A stretch of 49,454 bases of DNA, from assembly GCF_005869855.1 (NCBI RefSeq), contig NZ_SZNH01000004.1, positions 149,433 through 198,886 on the forward strand. Reading direction: 5' to 3'. The notes under the pieces are model-generated. The model ran no database searches. It worked only from the letters and a program-made list of their open reading frames with translations, and was not told the origin of the DNA. Below are positions 24,745 to 34,388 of this stretch, in pieces; within the stretch, counting starts at the first letter, position 1, and the number at the start of each line of letters is the position of its first letter. A program made the translations under genes and the position numbers. Source of the stretch: Nostoc sp. PA-18-2419. Its GTDB lineage: Bacteria > Cyanobacteriota > Cyanobacteriia > Cyanobacteriales > Nostocaceae.

Positions 24745-25005
24745 TTATGCATGAAGGTTCGCTTGTTCTTGCAACCAAGGATCTACGGGTTGTCCATCTT
24801 TGCGACGTAATTCAATCTCTACCACCATCACTTGTTTTGAACCAGGAGGCGCAGGTTTTTGATGGAAAATAATGTCATAATCTGATGGATTGTGTTGGCG
24901 TTCTTTCAACCAATCGTGTACTTTTGTTGTAGCAAATAATGATTGTCCTTGCTCAAACATCCGGGTAATCTGCATTTGCAGTGTATAGGGATTTATGCGA
25001 CCCAT
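24745..25005 (-). CDS. conserved small cyanobacterial protein
   Basis: 86 residues, soluble, no signal. It begins MGRINPYTLQMQITRMFEQG and contains DYDIIFHQKPAPPGSKQVMVVEIELRR, so it probably has a helix followed by a short beta sheet. I recognise it only as a small hypothetical protein of cyanobacteria. It is transcribed toward the methyltransferase but 274 bases away, with a palindrome between, so an operon is unlikely. Function is unknown. Confidence 0.7.
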   Translation of the reverse strand: MGRINPYTLQMQITRMFEQGQSLFATTKVHDWLKERQHNPSDYDIIFHQKPAPPGSKQVMVVEIELRRKDGQPVDPWLQEQANLHA

Positions 25006-25328
25006 TTTCTACCGCCTTTGTTAAATAAATTTTAGGCAAAGTAATCTGCTTGTTTTATCTAATCTGATGTTAATTTAACGATGGCAAGATGGCTACTCAT
25101 TCTCAAGAAGTATCTCCACTACACCTGTAGAAAAAATCTTTTTCCAGTCTTAGTCATAAGTAGATAATGTAAAAAATTAGTTCTTCCAATAGACGTACTT
25201 ACTGAAATACAAGCTGTCACAGGATGAATTCAACGCCTAAGCTTTAGTATATTTCACCAGATTACTACTTAATTTTGTTATAGATTGGAGAGAGGCACGC
25301 CGCTTCAAGAATTGACCAAGAGATTGAG
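25006..25328. other. AT-rich spacer between divergent genes
   Basis: 323 bases without a gene. It must hold the promoters of the 24745 gene and the coiled-coil/TPR gene, but no clear -35/-10 pair stands out. GAGAGAGGCACG near 25290 is weakly purine-rich but too far from the start to be a ribosome site. Confidence 0.5.
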
Positions 25329-27404
25329 ATGGTTGTTATGAAGACCAAAAATCAAGCTATTTTCGCTTTATTTGTAAAAAGCGCTATTATCTTTTTACCT
25401 TTACTACTACCTGCTAGTATTGCCAGTGGACAATCTGCACCACCATCCAAACCAGCAGTAACTCCTGCTGCGGTGTTATCAAATCAGGAACGCGAAGAAT
25501 TAACGCGATTACGAGCCGAAAAGGAAGTTCAATCTGATTTAAAGAGAGCTTTTAGCCGTACAACTATTTTAATCAATATCTGGCTATTTATATTAAGTTT
25601 ATTTCCATTAGCAATTATTGCTTTACTTTGGCTATTACGACGAGCCATCATTCGTGAAGTTGTTGATAGAGCAATGCAACAAATAGATGGGGTAGAAAAA
25701 TTACAAAATCAACTAATAAGTGTGAAGCAAGATGCACAAAATATTATTCAAGAAACGAACAAAATAAATTATGACTTACAACAGGAAACTGCTACCCTGA
25801 GACAAAAAATTAAAAGTCAAGGAGAAAATTTATCTTTTGCCGCATCTGATATAAATTTAGTTAAAACAGAAATATTAAATAGATTAGAAGCAGAAATCAA
25901 AAAATCTCAAGAAAATATTGAATCTTTAAAGTCTAAATTTTCTTCTAAGTTAGATAACTTAGAGTTGGCAGCTCAACAACAAAGAGATTTAGCACTGCAA
26001 AATATCACAAAAGTAGCATCTAGTTTATCCGAAGAACTGTCTAATTTAAAGTTGAACGTCAAACAACAACAAGAATCAGCCGTTACTGATTTAGAACTAT
26101 CAAGGTCTGAATTCACATCTCAACTTTCTGGATGGCAATCTGATACTCAACAGCAAAAAGATATCATTGTTGAAAGTTTAACAAAATTGCAGTCAGAATT
26201 TGCTTCTCAATTATCTCAGTTAGAAATAGATGCTCGACAGCAAAGAAATTTGACGTTTGAAAAATTAGATAATCAATTTCAATCTCAATTATCTGAACTA
26301 CAAGCAGAAGCTCAAGAGCAAAAAAATAAAATTATTAGCAACTTAACAGTTTTACAATCAGAGATTGCTACTGAATTATTTCAATTAAAAGTAGATGCTC
26401 AAAAATCTCAAGAGTTAATTGTTGAGAATTTAGAAAAATCTGGTTATGAGTTTACTTCGCAATTTTCAGAATTACAATTAAATGCCCAACAACAAAAGAT
26501 TCTGATTCTTGAAAAGCTAGAGAAATTAGAAACAGAGTTTGTCTCTCAACTATCTGAGTTACAATTGGATGCCCAACAAAGAAAAGATATTCTTCTTCGG
26601 GAATTGATTGAGATGACATCAGCATCGATTCCAGAGAATATGAATTCTGAAGTTGAAGAAATAAAACAAGAACAGCCACAACAACCAGAATTTACTGCTG
26701 AAGAGTATGTAAAACAGGGAGATGTGCTGTTTTCTGAAAAACGTTATGAAGATGCGATCGCCATTTACAACCAAGCAGTTAAAATCCAAGCTGATGACCC
26801 TGTAATTTGGTTAAAACGTGGCTTAACTCTCGCCAGATTGAAACGCTACAAAGATGCGATCGCTTCCTACGACCGAGCAATTCAGATTCAACCAGAATAT
26901 CATCAAGCTTGGTGCGATCGTGGTGTTGCTTTTGGGAATTTACAACAGCATCAGCAAGCTTTTGCATCATTTGAAAAAGCTACACAAATCAAGCCTGATG
27001 ATACTGTTGCTTGGTTGAATCGCGGTCTTTCCCTAATAGCATTAGAACAATATGAAGAAGCAATCCCATCTTTGGAAAAAGCTCTAGAATTCCAACCAAA
27101 TTCTCCCAAAATTTGGGATAAACACGGTTATACTTTAGTAAGACTCGGACGCGATGAGGAAGCGATCGCTAGTTTTGACAAAGCATTAGAAATTAAGCCA
27201 GATTATGCCAGTGCCTATTACAACAAAGCAGCCTGTTACGCACTCCAAAGACAAGTTGAACTATCTCTAGGAACCCTGCAACAAGCAATTGAACTTAATC
27301 CTAGATACAAACAAGAAGCAGCAACCGACCTAGATTTTGATGATATTGCTAACGATGAGCGCTTTCGGCAATTAATTGCAGAATCCAATACAATTCCTGA
27401 GTGA
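25329..27404 (+). CDS. membrane protein with 29-residue coiled-coil repeats and TPR domain
   Basis: 691 residues. A signal-like segment (about 11-35, SIASGQS) is followed by a membrane span near 80-104 and a basic RRAIIREVV. Residues 115-440 are a long coiled coil; from residue 210 to 438 it consists of eight consecutive 29-residue units of the type LQLDAQQQKDILLEKL...SEFxSQLS, one of them three residues short. From about 455 to 680 TPR units follow (AIYNQAVKIQADDPVIWLKR and later copies). The layout suggests a membrane-tethered scaffold whose coil spaces the TPR domain from the membrane; partners are unknown. Confidence 0.88.
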   Translation: MVVMKTKNQAIFALFVKSAIIFLPLLLPASIASGQSAPPSKPAVTPAAVLSNQEREELTRLRAEKEVQSDLKRAFSRTTILINIWLFILSLFPLAIIALLWLLRRAIIREVVDRAMQQIDGVEKLQNQLISVKQDAQNIIQETNKINYDLQQETATLRQKIKSQGENLSFAASDINLVKTEILNRLEAEIKKSQENIESLKSKFSSKLDNLELAAQQQRDLALQNITKVASSLSEELSNLKLNVKQQQESAVTDLELSRSEFTSQLSGWQSDTQQQKDIIVESLTKLQSEFASQLSQLEIDARQQRNLTFEKLDNQFQSQLSELQAEAQEQKNKIISNLTVLQSEIATELFQLKVDAQKSQELIVENLEKSGYEFTSQFSELQLNAQQQKILILEKLEKLETEFVSQLSELQLDAQQRKDILLRELIEMTSASIPENMNSEVEEIKQEQPQQPEFTAEEYVKQGDVLFSEKRYEDAIAIYNQAVKIQADDPVIWLKRGLTLARLKRYKDAIASYDRAIQIQPEYHQAWCDRGVAFGNLQQHQQAFASFEKATQIKPDDTVAWLNRGLSLIALEQYEEAIPSLEKALEFQPNSPKIWDKHGYTLVRLGRDEEAIASFDKALEIKPDYASAYYNKAACYALQRQVELSLGTLQQAIELNPRYKQEAATDLDFDDIANDERFRQLIAESNTIPE

Positions 27405-27514
27405 TAATTGAGAATTCACAACTAATATCAAGTTCGGCTAATTACTTACAATATGGTTGGTCTTTTTGGTGATTAGTAATTGCTAATTGGGGAAGAGGTA
27501 TTTTCTCTTTCCCA

Positions 27515-28315
27515 TTACCCATTCCCTATTCCCCATTCTTTACTCTCTACTTCCTGCTCTTCAGACATCGCTTTGAGTTTAGACGTGAAAGACTCAGAGC
27601 GATCGCTTTTTTCTGGGGTAAATTGCCCTATTGGCGGACGAATAGCCGCAGGGGGTAGCAGTTTTGGCCGTTGAGGAGAGACTGGCGATGCACTTTCTGG
27701 TGAATTTTGCCTTTGGCTGACAGCAGGCGCTAACTGAAGCGTTGCTAAAGAAGCTGAGTCACCAGCAGGGGTAAGTCTGAGAGGGCTTTTATTCTCCCTA
27801 GCTTCCTGCTTATCTTCAGCCGAAGATGTCTTTTGTTCGTAACCCTTTAATTGTAGAGTTGTAGTACTACTTGTTTTATGACCATTGCTAACTTTCCCAG
27901 GCGGTAATTGAGGCTTCGTTACTTTCTCTAAAGTCGGGTTTATCTTGGCTGGCGGTAGGGCTGGCGCAGCCGATGAGGTTAGGCTTTGGGGAAACTTGCT
28001 ACAAATCATCCGTTCAAATTCCATATTGAAATGATATGTAGCCTGTTCCCGGCGCTGCCAAAATACTAAGATTTGCTGCACAGAAACCGCTTTATAACGA
28101 CCTTGATATAGTGCTTCAATCACTGCCAAGTGTAGCCAATTGAGCGGGTATTCTGCTTGCCAACGTTCAACTAGCTCATTGGCACTATACCCACTGAGAT
28201 CAAAACTGTAGTGAATTAATAAGGCGATCGCCAAATTGGCAGAAGTGTCCGGAAGTGGTGTTAACATGCGGCAGTTAGCTTTTGGCAATAGGTTTAAAAT
28301 TTTCACCCATCGCAT
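27515..28315 (-). CDS. hypothetical protein with helical N-domain and disordered C-half
   Basis: 266 residues. The first 115 residues look globular and mostly helical (ANLAIALLIHYSFDLSGYSA, ELVERWQAEYPLNWLHLAV, VLVFWQRREQATYHFNMEFE), while the rest is rich in Pro, Ser, Lys and Gln and probably disordered. I know it only as a cyanobacterial hypothetical. Its last codons read through a spacer-type repeat (GGAATGGGTAATGGG), so the natural stop may have been moved. It is convergent with the coiled-coil/TPR gene. Confidence 0.7.
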   Translation of the reverse strand: MRWVKILNLLPKANCRMLTPLPDTSANLAIALLIHYSFDLSGYSANELVERWQAEYPLNWLHLAVIEALYQGRYKAVSVQQILVFWQRREQATYHFNMEFERMICSKFPQSLTSSAAPALPPAKINPTLEKVTKPQLPPGKVSNGHKTSSTTTLQLKGYEQKTSSAEDKQEARENKSPLRLTPAGDSASLATLQLAPAVSQRQNSPESASPVSPQRPKLLPPAAIRPPIGQFTPEKSDRSESFTSKLKAMSEEQEVESKEWGIGNG

Positions 28316-28477
28316 ATAGCCTATCGTGCTTTTAACTACATGGTTTTTCCCAGAGTTTTCAAGTCAATAGGCAGTGTTTCCTATTCTACTTGCCAAATTT
28401 TCAGATGCAAGTGTCTATAGAGTGATTTTATAGTTATTGTTATTACTAACAGACTTCCAGTTAAAAAATATCCCATC

Positions 28478-28505
28478 TTAGGGGCGCAAGGCTTAGCGCC
28501 CCTAA
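28478..28505. repeat. 10-bp perfect inverted repeat
   Basis: TTAGGGGCGC and GCGCCCCTAA around an eight-base loop, 54 bases past the stop of the minus-strand SLH gene. It could serve as a terminator but has no T-run. Confidence 0.8.
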
Positions 28506-28558
28506 TACCTGTGTGCCCCTACCGTACATAGTATCCATCCAAGCCCTACAAATCCCCA

Positions 28559-30142
28559 TTAAATCGCTGATAACTGTTTATTGTTCGCTGATTTAATCGC
28601 AGATGCCCGTCCAATGGCGACTAAAGCCTGATAAACCATCGCTACAACTTCAGCGCATGTTGCCGGACGTAATGGCGCAAGCAGTTTCGGGTCTGGGTAG
28701 TTGACAATTATTCTTTGATGTGTTGCAGTAGCAACAGCTTTTTGAGCATATTCAGGAATGGTATGACGATCGCTATACACTTGTAAATTGTTAGCAGTCT
28801 GTAGTAATCCGAGTCCGTTAACTAAAGAGACAATCACCTGTAGCCGTTGCACATTTTGATCCGGGCGGAAAGTGCGATCGCTAAATCCGCCAACAAAACC
28901 ACCCTTAGCCGCAATTTGAATAGCATCATACGCCCAAAAATCCTGAGTTACATCCGTAAAATCCGGTGCTGAGCATTTAGCAGTCGGCTGAAAAGCAACC
29001 GCCACTAAAGCCGCATACTGAGCGCGAGTCATCAGTTTATCTGGCTCATAGTTACCACCGACAAAACCGTGAATTAAATCCATACTCAGCAATGCCTGAA
29101 TAAACGGGTCTGCCCAATGGTCATCTAGTTGAAGAGATGCAATAACGCTCTGAGGCTCTGATGCGGTGACTGTTTGTGATAAATTCCCCGCCTCCTCTTT
29201 GCTTGCGAGCAATTCTACCAATCCCTTGACTAGAGCAGAATTCAACTGATTACCTGCACAAACAAGCTTTTGTGTAGTCAAATTGTGTAAATCAAATTCA
29301 CCATTATCACGAAAAATATTGTCACCGGGATCGTCGCTACTACCTAAATCGGGGACTGCATTGCCATTGACTAACAGACCTCCTTGGGTATTTTTAATAA
29401 TCACATTTTGACGCAGCACAGGACGGGCATTGCGAGAAAGTGCGATCGCCGTGCGATTTTCTGATAGTTTATTATTGGCGATCGCCGCCGCCGCAAAATC
29501 ACTTACTACTATCCCCAAAGGGTTTCTTTGAAATACATTCCCTAAAACTTCTCCCTGGCTATGACCTGCCATCACTAACCCGCTGGCAGTGTTTTGCACA
29601 AATACATTATCCAAAATAGTTGGTTGAGCAGTGCCAGTGGCAAACACACCTTCCCGTCCACAGTTACTCAAAGTATTGTTGGCTAAAGTAGGTGCAGCCG
29701 ATTCAATCCAAATACCAGTACCTTTTGTCGAGGGATTGCTGACAGTTATACCTACAACACTGGCATTTTCTAATAACAGCAGCGCGATATTTTGCATCCC
29801 GAAGCTGTCACTTTTATACTCGCCACCCCCAGAAATTACAATCCCTGCTCCTTTGTTAGCTTCATTACCTACCACCTTCACTCCTCCACGGATAATTAGA
29901 GGAAATACCTCGCCACTAGCGACGCTGTAAGTCCCAGCTCCTAAATGAACGATTGTCGGGATTTTGGTTACTTTTAAAGCACGGGTGAAGCTTTTAAACG
30001 GACTTAACCGGGAACCAATATTAGTATCATTCCCTGTCATTGGGTTGACATAGAGTGTGAGAACAAGGGTAGAGTTCACCATTGATGATTGAGAGTCAGT
30101 TGTTTTAATTATGACAATCATAAATAACACGACTTCTAGCAA
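28559..30142 (-). CDS. DUF1565/beta-helix protein with SLH domains
   Basis: 527 residues. The N-terminal half is a right-handed beta-helix beginning with a DUF1565 segment (LYVNPMTGNDTNIGSRLSPF, FKSFTRAL), with repeated rungs like NNTLSNC, DNVFVQN and NNKLSENRTAI. The C-terminal half has SLH-type repeats: WADPFIQALLSMDLIHGF, the second with FTDVTQDFWAYDAIQIAAKG and the third with RHTIPEYAQKAVATAT. SLH domains usually tie proteins to cell-wall polymer. No clear signal peptide is seen; an internal ATG at 30082 (MVNSTLVLTLYVNP) fits the domain start better than 30142. Confidence 0.9.
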   Translation of the reverse strand: MLEVVLFMIVIIKTTDSQSSMVNSTLVLTLYVNPMTGNDTNIGSRLSPFKSFTRALKVTKIPTIVHLGAGTYSVASGEVFPLIIRGGVKVVGNEANKGAGIVISGGGEYKSDSFGMQNIALLLLENASVVGITVSNPSTKGTGIWIESAAPTLANNTLSNCGREGVFATGTAQPTILDNVFVQNTASGLVMAGHSQGEVLGNVFQRNPLGIVVSDFAAAAIANNKLSENRTAIALSRNARPVLRQNVIIKNTQGGLLVNGNAVPDLGSSDDPGDNIFRDNGEFDLHNLTTQKLVCAGNQLNSALVKGLVELLASKEEAGNLSQTVTASEPQSVIASLQLDDHWADPFIQALLSMDLIHGFVGGNYEPDKLMTRAQYAALVAVAFQPTAKCSAPDFTDVTQDFWAYDAIQIAAKGGFVGGFSDRTFRPDQNVQRLQVIVSLVNGLGLLQTANNLQVYSDRHTIPEYAQKAVATATHQRIIVNYPDPKLLAPLRPATCAEVVAMVYQALVAIGRASAIKSANNKQLSAI

Positions 30143-30474
30143 ACTTTATGAAAGTAGTATCTCTGTGTGTAGAAAATGTATCCGCTTTACCCTTTCTTTC
30201 AAGCAGATAATGTCTACACAAAAGTTATAGACTCTCATGCAACATTCCAAGTTCTCATCTCGGCATTCTGAGTTTACAAGCTCAAAATTCCAAGTTATGG
30301 CAGTCCTTGTTTGGATGAAATACGCTTCAAGTCATAACTGTTACAGAACGTGAGTTGGACAAACCTCACCTTCTGTGCAAAGACTACGCTGGTATAAACT
30401 AACCCGGATTTCTCACAAGAGTGTCGGGAGTGTGGAAAGTGTGAGAAATCCAGGACTAAGTGTGTTGAGCAGTT

Positions 30475-30604
30475 ATGCCAATACATCGACCTGCAATGCC
30501 AATGCATCGACCTGCAATGCCAATGCATCGACCTGCAATGCCAATGCATCGACCTGCAATGCCAATGCATCGACCTGCAATGCCAATGCATCGACCTGCA
30601 ATGC
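30475..30604. repeat. six-unit 21-bp tandem array, nearly perfect
   Basis: Six consecutive units of 21 bases (core ATGCATCGACCTGCAATGCC), differing only by one base in the first unit, then a partial copy. No spacers, so not CRISPR. The period of seven codons keeps frames open on both strands without any gene I can support. It lies 85 bases before the polysaccharide lyase start. Confidence 0.92.
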
Positions 30605-30689
30605 GATATTCCGTAAAAAGTCAGCTTAAATAGGCATAAGTATTGTGGTAACATCACTAGGAATCAAACCATACAATAGAACCTACTAA

Positions 30690-32039
30690 ATGATTAATTT
30701 ACGCTTACCTTCTCTTCACTACTTGCGTACATTTGCGATCGCACTTTCTCTTTTAACTGCTCAAGATTTAGCAGTTGCCCAACAACCACCAGCGTTTGAT
30801 GGTGATTTTGAAAACGGTTTAGGTAGCGGCTTAAAGCTTGAATCTTGTTGTTCTCATTCATTTTCTACAGTACCTATAATTACTCGGCATGGGAGTTACG
30901 GAGCACGATTTGAGCTAAGAAGAACCGATTCTGATGTAGCAACAAGTAGAAGAGTGGAAGCAAAAACAACTTTTCTTTCGCAGCAAGAGATGTGGTTTAA
31001 CCTTAATTATCTGTTTCCACAAGACTACACACCAGAAGAGTCTCGTGAAATTATCGCCCAGTGGCATGATCTTCCTGATAAAGGGGAGTCTTGGCAAATG
31101 CCATCGCTTAATTTATGGGTTTCAAATAACAAAATTAATATTACAAATCGATGGCAGCTGAAAAAAATTGGTGATCAAAACAAATTTGATGGTCAATTAG
31201 GCTATGATTTAGGAGATATCAAGCGTAATCGTTGGACAAATATTGTTGTTCATATTCGATGGGCACTTGATAATACCGGATTAATTGAAGTATGGCGAGA
31301 TGGTGTTAAGAAGGTTAATCAAGTAGGTCCTAATCGATATAATGACGATCTTTATCCTTATCTAAAATTTGGGATTTATAAATTCGATTGGAAAACCAAA
31401 CCTCAAGCTTCGACATTAAACACTCGAGTACTTTATATTGATGATGTTCGAGTTGGTTTTAAAGACTCAAATTACGCGAAGATTAGTAGCGTCGGTACTC
31501 TCAACATAAGAGATCCATTCACTTCAACAATAGATCCATTTGAGGTAATAACAGGAGGGGCGTGGCTTCGCCGTTTAGAACGTTACGATCTGGCATCACC
31601 TGTACAATCAAATGGCTCGGTGGCTACTAACCTCACTCTTCATCAAAAAACTATTTCTACTAATTTCAATTTAAAGGTAGATGCTCAAGTTAATTCTCCT
31701 AGTACTACAGGAGATTATTCGATAGTTTTTAATTATAAAGATTTAAATAATTTTTCTTATATAAATTTTAGTTTAGTTAATCGTAGAGGATCTAATGGAA
31801 TATTTACTGTGAAAAATGGAGCTTTGACAACGCTTGGAGTATTTACTTCACCAATACAGGCTGGCAAATGGGATCATCTTGAACTAAAACAAGTCGGGTC
31901 TACGATTGATGTGTGGAAGAATAGTCAGTTAATCGGACAAGCAACAACTAATGTGCCGATATCGGGACGTGTAGGGTTTAGTAGTTCTGGAAGTAATGTA
32001 TCGTTTGATAATTTATTAGTCTATGATCTTCCGCAATAA
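30690..32039 (+). CDS. secreted polysaccharide lyase (heparin lyase I-like) with jelly-roll C-domain
   Basis: 449 residues. The signal peptide ends near AQDLAVAQQPP (residue 31). The first domain (about 35-260) has the heparin-lyase-I-like features GSYGARFELRR, EMWFNLNYLFP, IAQWHDLPD, WTNIVVHIRW and LYIDDVRVGF, and the C-terminal domain (about 275-447) looks like a concanavalin-like jelly roll (WDHLELKQVGSTIDVWKNSQ). It probably cleaves or binds an extracellular uronate polymer such as sheath or a competitor's polysaccharide. The upstream 21-bp array lies in its presumed promoter region. Confidence 0.88.
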   Translation: MINLRLPSLHYLRTFAIALSLLTAQDLAVAQQPPAFDGDFENGLGSGLKLESCCSHSFSTVPIITRHGSYGARFELRRTDSDVATSRRVEAKTTFLSQQEMWFNLNYLFPQDYTPEESREIIAQWHDLPDKGESWQMPSLNLWVSNNKINITNRWQLKKIGDQNKFDGQLGYDLGDIKRNRWTNIVVHIRWALDNTGLIEVWRDGVKKVNQVGPNRYNDDLYPYLKFGIYKFDWKTKPQASTLNTRVLYIDDVRVGFKDSNYAKISSVGTLNIRDPFTSTIDPFEVITGGAWLRRLERYDLASPVQSNGSVATNLTLHQKTISTNFNLKVDAQVNSPSTTGDYSIVFNYKDLNNFSYINFSLVNRRGSNGIFTVKNGALTTLGVFTSPIQAGKWDHLELKQVGSTIDVWKNSQLIGQATTNVPISGRVGFSSSGSNVSFDNLLVYDLPQ

Positions 32040-32102
32040 AATTCGCTATTCTTGATATTTTACAGAATCGCAATTCTGAAAATGATTCCTTGGCATAATA
32101 AT

Positions 32103-32127
32103 AGAGACGTTGCACTGCAACGTCTCT
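32103..32127. terminator. perfect palindrome between convergent genes, possible bidirectional terminator
   Basis: AGAGACGTTGCA and TGCAACGTCTCT around one C: 12 bp arms, perfect. It lies between the lyase and mnmA, which converge. There is no T-run, so it may instead be a mobile palindromic repeat common in Nostoc. Confidence 0.55.
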
Positions 32128-32137
32128 GGATGAACTA

Positions 32138-33193
32138 TTAATTAAACTGTTCGATAATTCCGCCACCTAACACTTTTTCTTTGTCATACCACACCGCAGC
32201 TTGTCCGGGTGTGATGCTGAATTGAGGTTCATCAAACACCAAACGCACGCGGGAGTTTTCCAGAGGAATCACCGTCACTGGTGTAGGTGTGGAACGATAG
32301 CGAATTTGCACTTGGGCATGAATTGGACTAGATGGTTCGGCGATAGAAACCCAATTTACTTGCGCCACACTACATTCTGGCTGAGTTACCAAAGTGCGAT
32401 CGCCAACAACAACTCGATTATTCACTGCATCTAATTCAATCACATATAGCGGCTGGGCAGCAGCAATTCCCAAGCCTTTGCGCTGTCCAATTGTGTAGTG
32501 ATGCACACCATCATGCTGTCCCAAAACTTTGCCAGTGGTATCCACAATATCGCCTGTTTTGGGAGCTAAATATTTATCCAGAAATGCCCGCATAGAACCG
32601 TTACTTTCTACTAAGCACAAGTCTTGACTTTCTGGTTTATCAGCAGTTTTTAAACCATATTCAGCAGCAATCCGACGGGTATCAGTTTTTTCCAATTCCC
32701 CTAAAGGAAAGATACTTGCCTTTAGTAAATCTTGAGACAAATCATAGAGAAAATAAGACTGATCTTTGTTGCTGTCAACAGCTCGTAATAACTGATAACG
32801 CCCAGTAGCTTCATCATAGTTAATTCGCGCATAATGACCAGTGGCAATGCGATCGCACCCCAAATGTTCGCGGGCATATTGCACCATTGGGCCAAACTTT
32901 ACCGTTTTATTGCACTGAGAGCAAGGTAAAGGCGTGATCCCAGCACTGTAACCAGTCACCAAGAAATCAACAATATTTGTTTGGAAGACATCCCGAATAT
33001 CCACAACCTCATGGGGAATGCCCAGTTGTTCACAAATACCAGCCGCGTCGATCATGCCTTCAGAGCAACATTGACCTTTGCCTTTCATTAGCCAAAGAGT
33101 CAAACCAATTACTTCATAGCCCTGATGGTTCAGGATAGCAGCGGCGGTGGAACTGTCAACACCACCAGAAAGACCAACGACGACTTTTTTCAT
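32138..33193 (-). CDS. mnmA: tRNA-specific 2-thiouridylase MnmA
   Basis: 351 residues from ATG 33191-33193; the in-frame extension to 33286 adds residues unlike the family. The ATP PP-loop SGGVDSS is at 9-15, the catalytic Cys pair is Cys94 ([12 protein letters not shown]) and Cys193 ([17 protein letters not shown]), and the C-terminus shows GQRKGLGIA and [10 protein letters not shown]. MnmA makes 2-thiouridine at tRNA position 34 using a sulfur relay. It stands alone, as is common in cyanobacteria. Confidence 0.97.
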   Translation of the reverse strand: MKKVVVGLSGGVDSSTAAAILNHQGYEVIGLTLWLMKGKGQCCSEGMIDAAGICEQLGIPHEVVDIRDVFQTNIVDFLVTGYSAGITPLPCSQCNKTVKFGPMVQYAREHLGCDRIATGHYARINYDEATGRYQLLRAVDSNKDQSYFLYDLSQDLLKASIFPLGELEKTDTRRIAAEYGLKTADKPESQDLCLVESNGSMRAFLDKYLAPKTGDIVDTTGKVLGQHDGVHHYTIGQRKGLGIAAAQPLYVIELDAVNNRVVVGDRTLVTQPECSVAQVNWVSIAEPSSPIHAQVQIRYRSTPTPVTVIPLENSRVRLVFDEPQFSITPGQAAVWYDKEKVLGGGIIEQFN

Positions 33194-33451
33194 ACAAACC
33201 CAACACGGTAGTTGCGTGGTTGTCCAATTGTAGCATAGACTCTTCAAAGCCTTGCTGGTAAAGCATTTCAGTTGAGTAACAATCAATTAGAGAGTTGTTG
33301 CTCGCTTGCTCATCTAAGATTAGTAACAGATGTATTGTTTAGAACCTAAATGAGGTAAGTTATCACTAACGCTATATAGTTGCTACAACAGCAAACTAGT
33401 TAGTTCCTGACAGCAATTGCCTAAAAATATTTAGATTACTTTCTAACTAAT

Positions 33452-34306
33452 ATGTCTAGTAAAATACCAAGTCAATTTATTCAATTTCAGATATTCTCTT
33501 TATTAATAGGAGGATATTTAATGCTGCTTGCCGACTCTATCCCAGCAGAAGCACAAATTTCCAACAGCAACCTGCTACTGGCTCAACAAGTTGAAACTTT
33601 ACCACCACCAGTTATCTTTGGTCAAGAATCACCACAGTTACCGCCAGCAGAACCAGCACAAACTTATCAACCTGAGCAGAACTTTCAGCCCTCTGAACCA
33701 CCACAAACTTATCAACCCCAGCAGAACTTTCAGCCTTCTCAACGACCACAGTTGAGTCAATATAACCAAAACTTTGAACGCTACTTAGTTTACGTTGATG
33801 CTAATGATTACCAAACCTTACAAGAAATACGTCAGCTTGAACCCAGTGCTTACATTCGAGAATACCAAGGACGTAATGTAATTCAATCCGGAGTTTTTAG
33901 CACAGCATCTAACGCCCAACAAAGGGTTTATCAGCTACAGTCACGAGGCATTTCTAGTGCACGAATTATCAGCTTTGCTAACGGACAAGAAATAGCCTCT
34001 TTTGATAGAAATAATAGAGATTTTATTAGCGATCGCAATAATAGAAATGTTACCAAAGTCTCTAGATATTACGTTATCATTCCCACTACTTTACAAGATT
34101 TACCTGGGATCGCCGCTCAAATTAGACAGAATTTAGCCCGATTCAGCCAAGATTTAGGACGCTCTGGCGGAGTCCTCGAAAGAACGCAACCACGAGGACC
34201 ACACGTAGCAGTAGGGCCTTTCGCTGACCGAGTACAAGCACAAGAATGGAACAAATATCTGCGAAATACAGGATACCGTAATGCCAGAGTCTATTATGGA
34301 AAGTGA
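33452..34306 (+). CDS. secreted SPOR-like protein
   Basis: 284 residues. A signal peptide (hydrophobic 10-28, then AEAQIS) is followed by a Gln/Pro-rich stretch with three TYQPEQNFQPS-like repeats (about 65-105). The rest contains two SPOR-like halves: YLVYVDANDYQTLQEIRQLEP with VIQSGVFSTASNAQQRVYQLQ, then YYVIIPTTLQDLPGIAAQIR with PHVAVGPFADRVQAQEW. SPOR domains bind denuded peptidoglycan, so a periplasmic or septal role is likely. The ribosome site is not clear. Confidence 0.85.
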   Translation: MSSKIPSQFIQFQIFSLLIGGYLMLLADSIPAEAQISNSNLLLAQQVETLPPPVIFGQESPQLPPAEPAQTYQPEQNFQPSEPPQTYQPQQNFQPSQRPQLSQYNQNFERYLVYVDANDYQTLQEIRQLEPSAYIREYQGRNVIQSGVFSTASNAQQRVYQLQSRGISSARIISFANGQEIASFDRNNRDFISDRNNRNVTKVSRYYVIIPTTLQDLPGIAAQIRQNLARFSQDLGRSGGVLERTQPRGPHVAVGPFADRVQAQEWNKYLRNTGYRNARVYYGK

Positions 34307-34355
34307 ACAAGTTTGTCATTTGTCATTTGCAGTAAAATAAAATTCATCAACTCCT

Positions 34356-34387
34356 CACTCAGCACTCAGCACTCAGCACTCAGCACT
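34356..34387. repeat. STRR heptamer array before nnr
   Basis: CACTCAG units repeated about four and a half times, ending one base before the nnr ATG, so no Shine-Dalgarno sequence is visible. Confidence 0.9.
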
Positions 34388-34388
34388 G

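Noticed and set aside
30475-30604. CRISPR-like array
   Set aside because: Units are contiguous 21-mers without variable spacers, and no cas gene is present.
30375-30657. Cys/His-rich small proteins on both strands
   Set aside because: Both frames exist only because the 21-bp array is a multiple of three; no ribosome site or homology is visible.
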